Below are positions 1 through 8,074 of a stretch of DNA of 13,536 nucleotides, one piece after another. Source of the DNA: Acanthamoeba lenticulata (Eukaryota > Discosea > Longamoebia > Acanthamoebidae). The translations under genes and the position numbers were made by a program. Numbering within the stretch: the first letter of the stretch is position 1; the number at the start of each line of letters is the position of its first letter. The notes below the pieces were generated by a model, which saw only the letters and a program-made list of their open reading frames with translations, had not been told where the DNA came from and ran no database searches. The stretch lies in assembly GCA_002179805.1 (NCBI GenBank), contig NAVB01000497.1, positions 1 through 13,536 on the forward strand, written 5' to 3'.

Positions 1-7
1 TTCCTCC

Positions 8-1039
8 ATGTCCTTGACTTGTCTTCGTCCTGTGGCTGACCTGGTCCCGACAATGCAACACGAGCAGAAGCGTACGCGGTCGCGTGCAGCCGGGCGTGTG
101 TGCCAGAGCTGTGGCACGTCGTCCACGCCAGAGTGGCGCATGGGTCCCAACGGCAAAGGCACCCTCTGCAACGCGTACGCGCTTCCCCCCCTCCCCCCTC
201 CCGGCTCGTCTCTCTCGTGGGGGAGGTTGGGACATTGGCCTGACGTCAGGGGTCGGATGGATGTGCGGGTTGGACGTGGGTGCAGGTGCGGGCTGCGCTA
301 CCGCAAGAACAAGCCCGCGGTGCTGTCCAACATCGCACAGAGGGAGAAGGCGTCTTCGTCGTCTTCATCGCCAGTCTCGTCGTCCTCTGCTTCCACGATG
401 TCGACCTCCCCCTCTCCGCCGCCTTCGAGTTCATCAACAGCGACGCAGTCCTCTTCATCTTCTCTGCCTTCGGTTGCTGCTTCTGGAACATCGTCGTCAT
501 CATCGTCATCTTCGTCGCTCCATTCTCTGCCGTCTTCTTCTTCTTCTTCTTCTTCTACACCGTCACTTGCGGCGGCCTCGTTCAACCGCGTGCCCCTGCT
601 GTCGTCATCATCATCATCGTCTTCATCGTCGTCCTCGTTCGGGCCCTACTCCGGGGCGCAGCATCACGCACAGCACCATCCTCATCCTCAGTACCAGTCC
701 TCATCACAACAACATCATCACTATCAGCAGCAACAGCAGCAACAACAACAGGGCCCGGGGCTCAAGCGCAAGAGCCTCACGATCGCGCCCATCTATTCGT
801 CTTCTGGCCTCACGTCGTCGTCCTCTTCCTCTTTATCGTCTTCGTCGACGGCTGCGGCCACAATGGCGGCGCTCCAACAACAGCAACAGCATGTTGGTCG
901 CTTGCGCACTGGGGCTATGCCCTTTGACGAGGCGCTGTTTGCAGGCGGCGTGCACAAACCGGCTTCTTCTTCGTCCTCGTCATCGGGAGCTTCCTCTTCT
1001 TCCCCCGCCTCTCGAAACCATCACAACGGGGAGCCGTGA
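8..1039 (+). CDS. GATA-type zinc-finger transcription factor with Ser/Gln/His-rich tail
   Basis: Likely nuclear DNA-binding regulator. Exons 8-174 and 286-1039 are joined over a 111 nt GTACGC...GTGCAG intron (175-285). The intron length is a multiple of three, so the unspliced frame stays open. Splicing restores one GATA finger, C32-x2-C35-x18-C54-x2-C57, followed by a basic stretch (GLRYRKNK) typical of the family; unspliced, the second Cys pair is separated from the first. The x18 loop is the form usual in plant and many protist GATA factors. The rest of the roughly 306-residue product is low complexity: long Ser runs, a His/Gln block near nt 660-760 and more Gln near nt 870-890. No second domain is visible. 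Start is uncertain: ATG at 8 or in-frame ATG at 53, and an upstream exon outside the window is possible. Which genes it regulates cannot be inferred. Confidence 0.85.
   Translation: MSLTCLRPVADLVPTMQHEQKRTRSRAAGRVCQSCGTSSTPEWRMGPNGKGTLCNAYALPPLPPPGSSLSWGRLGHWPDVRGRMDVRVGRGCRCGLRYRKNKPAVLSNIAQREKASSSSSSPVSSSSASTMSTSPSPPPSSSSTATQSSSSSLPSVAASGTSSSSSSSSSLHSLPSSSSSSSSTPSLAAASFNRVPLLSSSSSSSSSSSSFGPYSGAQHHAQHHPHPQYQSSSQQHHHYQQQQQQQQQGPGLKRKSLTIAPIYSSSGLTSSSSSSLSSSSTAAATMAALQQQQQHVGRLRTGAMPFDEALFAGGVHKPASSSSSSSGASSSSPASRNHHNGEP
175..285 (+). other. Intron in the GATA gene
   Basis: A GT-AG intron of 111 nt splits the zinc finger between the Asn-Ala and Cys-Gly-Leu residues of the second Cys pair. Removing it recreates the canonical CNACGLRYR motif, which fixes both boundaries. 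It has no in-frame stop, so a retained form would insert 37 residues into the finger. Confidence 0.85.
357..1015 (+). repeat. Trinucleotide-rich low-complexity coding tract (poly-Ser, poly-Gln, poly-His)
   Basis: Imperfect TCN/AGC arrays encode Ser runs throughout. CAG/CAA arrays at about 725-750 and 875-890 encode Gln. Synonymous codons are mixed rather than pure repeats. The same composition opens several long frames on both strands that look like genes but are shadows. Confidence 0.8.
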
Positions 1040-1375
1040 AAAGAAAACAAAGAAAACTTTTTTCATTTGCATTCCAGACATACCGCCCGAAAAAACAAGA
1101 AGGAAAAGCAGGGCCTGTGGCAAACTCAGGCACCTTCTGTTCCATGTTCCGCCGGGGGGTAGGGCAAGCGTTCAGGAACAGGTGCCGAGCTGGCAATGAA
1201 CAACAACCAACAACTGCTCCAGCGCCTGCATCCCAACTCGACTGGACGTTGATTCCGACTAGAGGGCGCACACACGCAGATACTGAGCCGTGGAATGACG
1301 CTGGCCTAGTGTCCTCCTACGCCTGCTCCAGGCACAGCTTTCCCTCGTTTTAACTCTTCTTTTGACAGCGCACTC
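1040..1375 (+). other. Intergenic / 5' UTR of the lectin gene
   Basis: No convincing gene is visible. A pyrimidine-rich stretch ending in TTTTGACAG at 1369 lies seven bases before the lectin ATG and looks like a splice acceptor, so the lectin may have an intron in its 5' UTR or a short upstream coding exon. A short ATG frame from 1196 was tested as that exon, but its nearest donor does not keep the frame. Confidence 0.4.
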
Positions 1376-2388
1376 ATGGCGAAGCAATTGGGACCGTTGC
1401 TCAGGATAAGCGCAGTGACCGTGTGGGCAGGGCCCTATGTCAACGGCATGCGCTGTACTTTTGAAGTCTACGACGCCAACGAGCGCAAGTGGCGCACGAT
1501 CCAAGGGGCAGAGCGCCATGGGGATCACCATGGGTACGCCTTGTGATCATCAAGCACCTCCTTTTTTGAATTCTCTCAGCGCACTCTTCCCACAATCCCT
1601 GTAGGCCTTCCGAGCACCAGTTTACATTGCAGCCCGGCGAGCACGTCGTCTCAGTGCAGGGCCGCCATGGTGCGCATGTCATGCCTGCTCTTCATTCTCT
1701 TAATCTGTTTTGGCTGATGATGATGGTGGGATGCTCTGGTTGTGGGCAGGCGCGTGGATGGACTACATTTGCTTCACAACCAACAAGGGAGCTGTCCACA
1801 GATTCGGCACCGAAGGCGCCCCAAACCACTTCGAGCTCCCCATACCCGCCGATCACCGGTACGTTGTTCTTCTCTACCTGCCACAGGATGGACTGCTCAC
1901 CAGGGTGGCCTGTGTTGTCGTTTGATGTGCACGCAGGGTGGTGGCCTTCCACGGTGGTGTTGGCGGCCATTTACACAACATCGGCTGCACCATCTCGCGC
2001 AGTATACGCTCCCAGCCCCAACAGCATGCTCATCACCGCTACTCGACTGACATAAAACACCCACCATGGGGTATGTGTGCCAGTGTACCCAGAGAACTGG
2101 GAGCCGTCGAACCACGCCCGCTTTCCGCCTATGTTTCGTGCTGCAGTCAAGGTCAGCAGACAAACGCTCCGCTTGTTGTGTCCGCCTCCATCGCCTCTGA
2201 CGTGCTTGTATTTTTGACTCCTCCTCCGCCTCCTCTAGGTGATTCTGCTCGCGCGCCAAGCACGCCCGGTCGATGGCCAGCCCTGGCACCCAGAGTCGCC
2301 TCTCGCCATGTTGCCGCCAGAGATCGTCAACCAGATTGTACAGCTGCTCGCCGCCGATCCCTACTGCTGGTTTCCTTCAGCTGAATAA
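1376..2388 (+). CDS. Jacalin-like lectin domain protein with F-box/SOCS-like C-terminal tail
   Basis: Six exons: 1376-1533, 1605-1669, 1750-1858, 1937-2001, 2084-2151 and 2239-2388, giving 615 nt (204 residues) with every junction in phase. Residues about 6-125 read as one jacalin-type beta-prism lectin: an opening strand (LRISAVTVWAG), a central W-M-D-Y-I-x-F strand followed by N-K-G, a G-T-E-G turn, and the V-V-A-F-H-G-G-x-G-G-H-L-x-x-I-G segment typical of the last Greek-key strands. Such domains bind carbohydrate. The last 60 residues contain F-P-P-x-F-R, a hydrophobic V-I-L-L-A-R segment and LPPEIVNQIVQLL, resembling F-box or SOCS-box helices. No signal peptide is seen, so it is probably cytosolic. 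Sugar specificity cannot be read from sequence. The lectin call is strong; the tail's identity is inference. Confidence 0.75.
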
Positions 2389-2549
2389 GCCCTCTGCCAT
2401 AGTGGTAGGAGCATCGCACTTCTTTTTCAGTGGGCTGAGGTTTACTTTGTTTGAAGGGTGTGGGGGCAGCCGCTCCACAAGCTTGCTGCCCCGCACGGGG
2501 GTGTGTCACTCGGACACGAGAGGGGGTATAAGTTTTTACGAAGTATTGC
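2389..2549 (+). promoter_or_regulatory. Short intergenic region with a TATA-like element
   Basis: This spacer separates the lectin stop from the F-box gene. It contains TATAAG at 2527-2532, after a G-run and followed by a T-rich stretch, a plausible core promoter. If used, transcription would begin near 2555-2560. That favours translation from an ATG downstream of 2550 (2641 or 3024). Confidence 0.35.
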
Positions 2550-4616
2550 ATGGCCATATGCACCCCTGAGGGAGGGTGGCTGCGGCCTGCACCTCTTGTA
2601 AGAAATAGTGCTGCGAGATCCACCTTTTGGTTCCACGACAATGTACATTCAAGTGTGGGGACGAGAAGGAACAAAGCGAGAATGCTTGTCATCCTCTCGG
2701 GTCAAATTTGTTATTGGCTCACTTTTTTAACGCCTCTCGCACAAGCCTGCGACTCCTCACGCAGCTCCAGACCGTGACACCAACTATGGCACTCAGCTTC
2801 CTCTACACGGTAGGCCGCTAGGAGCGGTCATCCTGCTCAAAGGACAAAAGTTTGTCTGGGAAGCCTCTTCCAGGCAGCGTCTTGGCGCCAAAACGCAGGG
2901 CTTCCAGGAATTTTTGAGACGAGAGTTCGCTACCAAGACCCATGACGACTTGACGGCTTGGTGGAGGCAGAAAAAGGGGCGGCCTTCCGCAGGGCCACAC
3001 GTTCTCCCATTTTGGCCGTGGAGATGTCATCCTGCCACGAAGTGATTTACATCTCCTGTGATGAGCCTGCGTTCAACTTGACGCATCCTCCCCAGCGCAG
3101 CACACCGCCTCGTCGCCTGCAGGAACGCCTGCAAGCAGCCGAAAGAACCAGAGCAGCTGCATCCTCTGCCTCTGCTTCGTGTGCTGTTGATTGGACGTCG
3201 TTGCCAGAGGAGATCTTGTGTCTCATCTTCAGCTACCTTGACGTCTGTTCGCTCATACAGGTGAGCCAGTCTGTCCTCTCGGTTATGTTCATCTTCTCCC
3301 TCTCACGCACTCTGGGGACAGGTGGGGCAGTCGGGCAAGACGTGGCGACGCGTCTCACAGGACCAGTACCTCGGCACCACACTTGGTACGCCTGGCCAGC
3401 TCCACCTCGGCGAATGGCCTTGCATCGCCAACATGGTGCGGGCCCTCTTTGGTGAACTGCGCAGACTTTAGCCAGTTCAAGTCGCACCTGCACGACGAGC
3501 ACTTTCAGCTCATCCTCGACTGCATCAACGCCCCGCGCTTGAAAACGTGCGTTTCCCAATGCGGCTTCTCTCTTTCTCGAGCAGACCTCGATGATCGTGT
3601 TAACGAAAGGGAGACTTATGCACACAACTCCTGCTTGCAGTATCAACTTGCACGGATGCACCAACGTGACGGGCAAGGCCATTGCACGCATCGCTGACAA
3701 GTGCCCCGGCGTGACGAGCCTCCACCTGTCGGGCTGCCTGGCTGTCAACAACTTTGCGCTCTACTGCCTCTTCACCCACGAGCCGCTGCCCTCCCCAACG
3801 CCGCAGCCACCGCCCCTGGTTCTTCCAAATGGGCGGCTGCCGTCACCCTCCGCGATGCTGGCCCTGCAGTGGCAGCGGGCCCAGTGCAACCAGTGGAACC
3901 GCGGTGAGTGGCGCACGCTGCCAGCGCTGACCGTCCTGCGACTGAGTTACTGCTCCAACGTGGGCGACCAGGCCATCGAGTGGGTCCTCCGCCACTGCCC
4001 AGCCCTCGAAGAGCTCAGCCTCTCAGGCTGCTCGCGCATCACTGACCGCACATGCCGTCACCTCCTCGCGGCGGGCCGGCGGGCAGCGGCTGCTGCCATG
4101 GCCACGGCGGCCGACGTCGTGCCGGGCGTGCGGGCGCTGGACCTGACTGGCTGCGTGCGGATGACGATCGAGGGTCTGTCCGCCCTGCTCGGCGGCCTGG
4201 CCTCGCTCACGCGCCTCGACGCCCCGCCGTGCCTGGGCCGGTGGGACATGCTCGCCGACGCCCGACTGTGGCTCGGCAGCGGCCTGGTCTTTACTCAGGT
4301 AGAAGTGCTCGGCCTGTCGGGCGCCGTGGTCAAGGAGGACGTCGTCACCTACACCCTGCCCAGGCGCTTCCCGCGCCTCGTCGTGCTCGACCTCTCTGGC
4401 TCGCAGCTCGTCGGCGGCGGCCAACAGCAGCAGCAAACACAGACACGAGACGACGCGGAGCGCGAGGTGCGGCGTGTGGCCGACGCCTGGGCGACCATGC
4501 TTACGGGCCTGCCTCAACTGCGGGACGTCGATCTGCGCGCCTGCGCTGGCGTTCGGCACAACGTGTTTGCCGACCTCCAGGCCGCCTTTCCCCTCGTCCG
4601 GCTCACCTTAGCCTGA
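2550..4616 (+). CDS. F-box / leucine-rich-repeat protein (FBXL-like)
   Basis: Predicted substrate-recognition subunit of an SCF ubiquitin ligase. Firm exons are: one ending at 3260, then 3322-3385, 3465-3546 and 3641-4616, all phase-consistent. The F-box is W-T-S-L-P-E-E-I-L-C-L-I-F-S-Y-L ending at 3260, continuing after the intron as GKTWRRVSQD. Next come Amn1/FBXL-type leucine-rich repeats: LKTINLHGCTNVTGKAIARI, VTSLHLSGC, LTVLRLSYCSNVGDQAI, LEELSLSGCSRITD, VRALDLTGC and a closing LRDVDLRACAGV. A Pro-rich insert interrupts the repeats at about 3785-3850, and a Gln/acidic insert lies at 4423-4460. The 5' end is uncertain. Open frame 2731-3000 has no ATG but joins in phase to 3096 (intron 3001-3095) and upstream to ATG 2550 (intron 2701-2764) or ATG 2641 (intron 2701-2745). 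The shortest alternative starts at ATG 3024. Substrate unknown. Confidence 0.75.
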
Positions 4617-4968
4617 AAGCTCCAAGGAAAATCCTTGTGGTCCTTGAGGTGGTGATTGTCTATCATGTTCTTGTGTGACCAAATCCAAAAACAGACCCAT
4701 ACACAAGAGCCTCAAAGACCTCTCACTGGACCTAATCAACATGGCAGCACTTGTGTACAACATGGTCACCTGTCCTTTGGGCACAATGGTGAGCGTACTC
4801 TCAACAAGTGGATGAAGCACACAGGAGGGTTCAAGGGCAACACACAGAACCTGCATGTTCTGGCGCACCTGGAGAGAAGCACAAGCCAAACGGGCTTGTA
4901 CACCACCATTTATTGCAAAAGGATCTCTCAAGTCTGCTAAGTTGCCTTCCCCTTTCCATCTCTCACAG
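4617..4968 (+). pseudogene. Decayed 5' part of the dGTPase-like gene (HD motif lost)
   Basis: Translated pieces match the HD-domain core of bacterial-type dGTPases but not in one frame. One frame gives R-P-I-H-K-S-L-K-D...LDLINMAALVYNM, corresponding to the family's R-L-T-H-S-L-E-V...AALxHDIG. A second frame, reached by restoring about one base near 4763, gives GHLSFGHNGERTLNKWM and GGFKGNTQNLHVLAHLE, matching the family's GHPPFGHxGE...GGFEGNAQTLRIL. The conserved metal-binding His-Asp reads Tyr-Asn. About a dozen residues are missing after the SLE-like motif, and no room remains upstream for the usual N-terminal 50-60 residues, since the F-box gene stops at 4616. The only GT-AG pairs to the next exon (37 or 28 nt) are very short and out of phase. 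I read this as a degenerate or recombined 5' end; sequence or assembly error is an alternative for the single-base shift. Confidence 0.6.
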
Positions 4969-5438
4969 CTATCCTGAAGAAGGATGCAGAGATTGGGTCT
5001 AAGGACAAGAAAGGGAAGATTGTTGAGAAGGGCTACTACACCTTGGAGAAGGATCTGGTGGCCTGCATCAAGGTGAATGTACTTGGTGACAATGTTGAGG
5101 AGAAAGAGCTGTGCACAATAAAGTGTGCAATCATGGATGTGGCTGACAACATCACCTACACCACCTACAATCTCAAGAACTTGCTTAAGGGCGGGTTCAT
5201 GAGCCTGATGGACATGCTGGCATGTTCCACAAAGCTGGCCAAGAAGGTGAAGAAAAAAATTCACAACGACCCTGAGGCAATAGGTTTGAGCAATATCACG
5301 CCTGAAGGGGTACAGAAGGTACTACGCGATCTCACTCGTGAAGGTCTTGCTCACGTGCCAGGTACAATCTTTCTTCCTCCTGCTTGTCAAGGTCAACTAT
5401 TGATGATTGATGTTTCTTCTTCAGGAGGTGAGCAGGGA

Positions 5439-5469
<31 letters not shown>

Positions 5470-6245
5470 AGGAGGGGGAAGCCACCCAGCTGGCAGTGTC
5501 CGTGCAGGGCCAGCTCAGTGTGGAGGAGGAGAAGGAAAAGGAGAGGAAGAAGAAGAAGAAGCAAGGTAAGAGGAGCAGAAGAGCAAGTGGCATCCTCTAC
5601 GAGAAAGATCCTGCTTGGGAAGCCGCAAGAGTGTACAAGCAAGTGAAGAAGCTGGCCGAGAACTCACGCTACTGGACGTCCTTCACCTCATCGTTGGTGA
5701 ATGGGTTCATGCGTGGAGTACAGTTCACGGTCAGAGATCCGCCCTGCCTGAGCCAGGTCACGTGGGACAAGGAGGTGCTCAAGAGGGTGATGGTGCTTAA
5801 GCACTTCACCTTCTTCTTTGTCATCAAGACCCCCCAGATCCAGGCCTGGGAGTTCAACGGACGCAACATCGTGAAGCAACTGTGCAAGAAGCTCTGGGAG
5901 GATGGCAAGGGAAGCCACCTGCCGCCCGATTGGAAGTCAGTCTTCAAGAAGGCAAAGAAAGAGCACAAGAAAGTTGAGAAGTCGGAGAACGGCATGTTCA
6001 CAACGGCTGTCGACGAGTCCAACGGCCTGATCTGCTTCAAGCCTGTAACCGCGCAGCCGTCCTCGTCGACCTCGGAGGGCGAGCAGAGGAAGCAGCTGGC
6101 CAAGGAGGAAGCGGTGAAGGCGGCTGAGGCCCAGATGAAGCGCGTGATCTGTGACTTCGTCTCCGGCATGACCGACACCTACGCTGTTGAGTTTTACGGC
6201 CGCCTGACCTCGCTCCAGCCCACCACCATCTTCAAGATGATTTGA
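4969..6245 (+). CDS. dGTPase / dNTP triphosphohydrolase-like protein, C-terminal part
   Basis: This matches the C-terminal two-thirds of dGTPase-type HD hydrolases, which cut dNTPs to deoxynucleosides and triphosphate. Exons 4969-5361 and 5425-6245 flank a 63 nt GTACAA...CTTCAG intron that also reads through in frame. Recognisable blocks are GYYTLEKDLV, the IMDVADNITYTTYNL block (family form DxADDIAYSxYDLED), a W-T-S-F-T-S-S-L-V-N-G-F segment, and RVICDFVSGMTDTYAVEFYGRL, the family's C-terminal hallmark. A charged insert, poly-Glu then Lys/Arg-rich, lies at about 5425-5585. Asp positions in the ADD block are Asn here. With the upstream HD pair also lost, canonical catalysis is unlikely. The 5' boundary is simply the splice-like acceptor at 4968; no in-frame ATG lies near it (an in-frame TTG is at 5043). 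It may be a pseudogene remnant or a non-catalytic paralogue. The family call is firm; function is not. Confidence 0.65.
5425..5585 (+). repeat. Purine-rich poly-Glu / Lys-Arg coding tract
   Basis: Two nearly pure purine blocks (about 5425-5482 and 5522-5563) on the plus strand encode a Glu run and a Lys/Arg/Glu run. They sit as an insertion inside the dGTPase C-terminal region, immediately after an intron. The flanking coding sequence resumes in frame. Confidence 0.75.
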
Positions 6246-6404
6246 TTTCGTCTTTGCGCAGCGAAGTAAGTGGCTTGCGAAGGTTGTTGGTGTGAAATTT
6301 CAAAAACAGCGATGATTACACTAAACGTCACGTGGCGAAATGGCGCGTAAAGGCTCCTGCGGTTGAGGTTCTCGTGCAGGCCAACCAAATCGAATTTGTA
6401 GAGA
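6246..6404 (+). promoter_or_regulatory. Upstream region of the cytochrome b5 reductase gene, with CACGTG box
   Basis: This 159 nt spacer lies between two same-strand genes. It contains a palindromic CACGTG (6329-6334) within ACGTCACGTGGC, the E-box/G-box form bound by bHLH or bZIP factors in other eukaryotes. No TATA element is evident. Regulatory function is inferred from sequence and position only. Confidence 0.35.
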
Positions 6405-8074
6405 ATGAGAAGGATTGCGAGCATTCAATCACGTTCGTTTGCGCGGGCTTCGTGCACTTCATCGAGCTTCGCCACTACGTTGACTTCTTCTTCGTCTGCC
6501 TCTGCGCTCAACGTGCCGCTGCGTCGCCGCCTGGCCACGAGCGAGGAAGACAAGAAACAGGAAGATCAGAAGAAGTCGGGTGGTGGCCTTTTCAAGGTCC
6601 TCGCTGGTGTTGGTGTGGTGGCTGGTGCCACTATCCTGTACCAGAGCCTGAACAAAGAGGAAGAGAGCGCTCCTAAGGCTGCTGCTGCTCGCACTCCAGT
6701 GGCCGCTGAGGCTCAGGAGGGCAAGAAGGAGGCACAGGCGGCTGAGGTCAAGCCCTCGCCTCCCGTTGCCCTCAACAAGGATGAATTCAGGGAGTTCGAG
6801 CTGGTGGAGGTCGAAGACCTCACCCCCAACACGAGGCGTCTTCGCTTTGCCCTGCCTTCCTCCGATCATGTGCTGGGCCTGCCAGTGGCCAGCTGTGTCG
6901 TGACCAAGGCCAACATTGGTACTTTACTTGCCCTTGATCAACCTCCAAATCTTCCGATCAAGTGCTAACACGTTCCTCCTGCACGCAGGAGAGAACGGCA
7001 AGCCGGTGATCCGTCCCTACACACCCACTACCAATGACAAGGTGGACAAGGGTTACTTTGACTTCGTTATCAAGGTTCTACTCGCACATGCGATCTTGAT
7101 CTTCATCACCCCACACTTACATCTCGCTCCAAATTGCCAGGATTACCCCACCGGCGTGATGAGCTCGCACATCTACCATCTTAAGAAGGGCGAAAAGCTG
7201 CTGGTACGCCCCTTTCCAGCGAGCAGGCCTCTTCATCGCAGCCAGCTAACCTCAAAGGCGGGTTCTACAACGACAACAGGTCAAGGGCCCGATCCCCAAG
7301 TTCGCCTACTCGAAGAACATGAAGAAGCACCTCGGCATGCTTGCCGGCGGCACCGGTACGCGTCCTTGATAGCGAGCTGAGCAATTCGGTCGCACGATGC
7401 TGAACAATGTTGTGTCTCTACGCGGTGGCTATATTTGCTGGGCTGCTTGCTCTTCAAGGCATCACGCCCATGCTCCAGGTGCTTGAGGAGGTCCTGAGCG
7501 AGAAGGACGACAAGACGCACGTGTCGCTGGTGTTTGCCAACAACACGGAGCAGGACATCATCCTCAAGGACCGTCTTGACGCGCTGGCCAAGAAGCACCC
7601 CAACTTTGAGGTCCACTACGTCGTCGCCAAGCCCTCTGACGAGGCCTCGTGGAAGGGCCACACCGGCTTCATCAACGCCGACATCATCAAGAAGCACATC
7701 CCCGGTACGTGCTTCCTTCCTGCCTCTCCCCTTCCTTTCTTCCACCACTCGCGTTCCCCTCTGGCTTGTGGCTCACGCACGAGCCTCTCATCCCCGAGCA
7801 GCCCCGTCGGACGACGTGGTTGTGTTTGTGTGCGGCCCGCCTCCGTTCTACCAGGCCCTCAGCGGCCCCAAGGCCCCCGACTACTCGCAGGGCGAGGTTC
7901 GTGCCCTCCTCCTCCTCCTCCTCTTCATCTCGCCCCGGCTCGTTTGAGAGAGCGCTCCTCCGCAATCTGCTGACCGCGGCCAATTGCGTATTGTGGCGAT
8001 GAACCCGAAAACAACAGCTTGCGGGCGTGCTCAAGGACTTGGGCTACACGAAGGAGCAGGTCTTTAAGTTCTAG
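6405..8074 (+). CDS. NADH-cytochrome b5 reductase, mitochondrial type
   Basis: FAD flavoprotein that passes electrons from NADH to cytochrome b5 or similar acceptors. Seven exons (6405-6918, 6989-7074, 7141-7203, 7280-7355, 7459-7704, 7802-7896, 8018-8074) total 1137 nt, 378 residues, all junctions in phase. The first 45 residues are rich in Arg and Ser and lack acids, like a mitochondrial presequence. Residues about 62-82 form a hydrophobic segment, so the protein may be anchored in a mitochondrial membrane as in MCR1-type enzymes. An Ala/Glu/Lys linker leads to the reductase core: RPYTPT (179-184, FAD binding), GVMS (205-208, flavin-phosphate contact), GGTGITPM (244-251) and CGPPP (339-343, NADH binding), ending in a C-terminal Phe as usual. 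The ATG at 6405 is chosen because it gives the presequence and follows the CACGTG-containing spacer. Confidence 0.93.

Noticed and set aside
298..585. Antisense Glu/Asp-rich frame
   Set aside because: Reverse complement of TCN serine repeats (GAN codons), so acidic content is automatic. No other support.
84..1199. Long Arg/Leu/His-rich frame overlapping the GATA gene, and a second frame at 280-927
   Set aside because: Products of Ser-codon repeats read out of frame. The GATA finger fixes the true frame.
2327..2692. 121-codon minus-strand frame opposite the lectin 3' end
   Set aside because: No recognisable content, and it overlaps the coding end of the lectin gene. The plus-strand exon model explains the region better.
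2958..3023. Upstream extension of the F-box frame from 2958
   Set aside because: Position 2958 is TTG, not ATG. The first ATG in that frame is 3024.
4608..5264. 218-codon antisense frame over the dGTPase-like region
   Set aside because: The plus strand carries dGTPase family motifs, while the antisense product has no familiar motif. Its openness may reflect few T-A-rich antisense stops.
5566..5587. GTAAGA donor-like site inside the Lys-rich tract with an AAG acceptor 22 nt on
   Set aside because: Far too short for an intron, and the frame is open through it.
7281..7748. 155-codon minus-strand frame over the reductase gene
   Set aside because: Shadow of well-supported reductase exons containing GGTGITPM and other family motifs.
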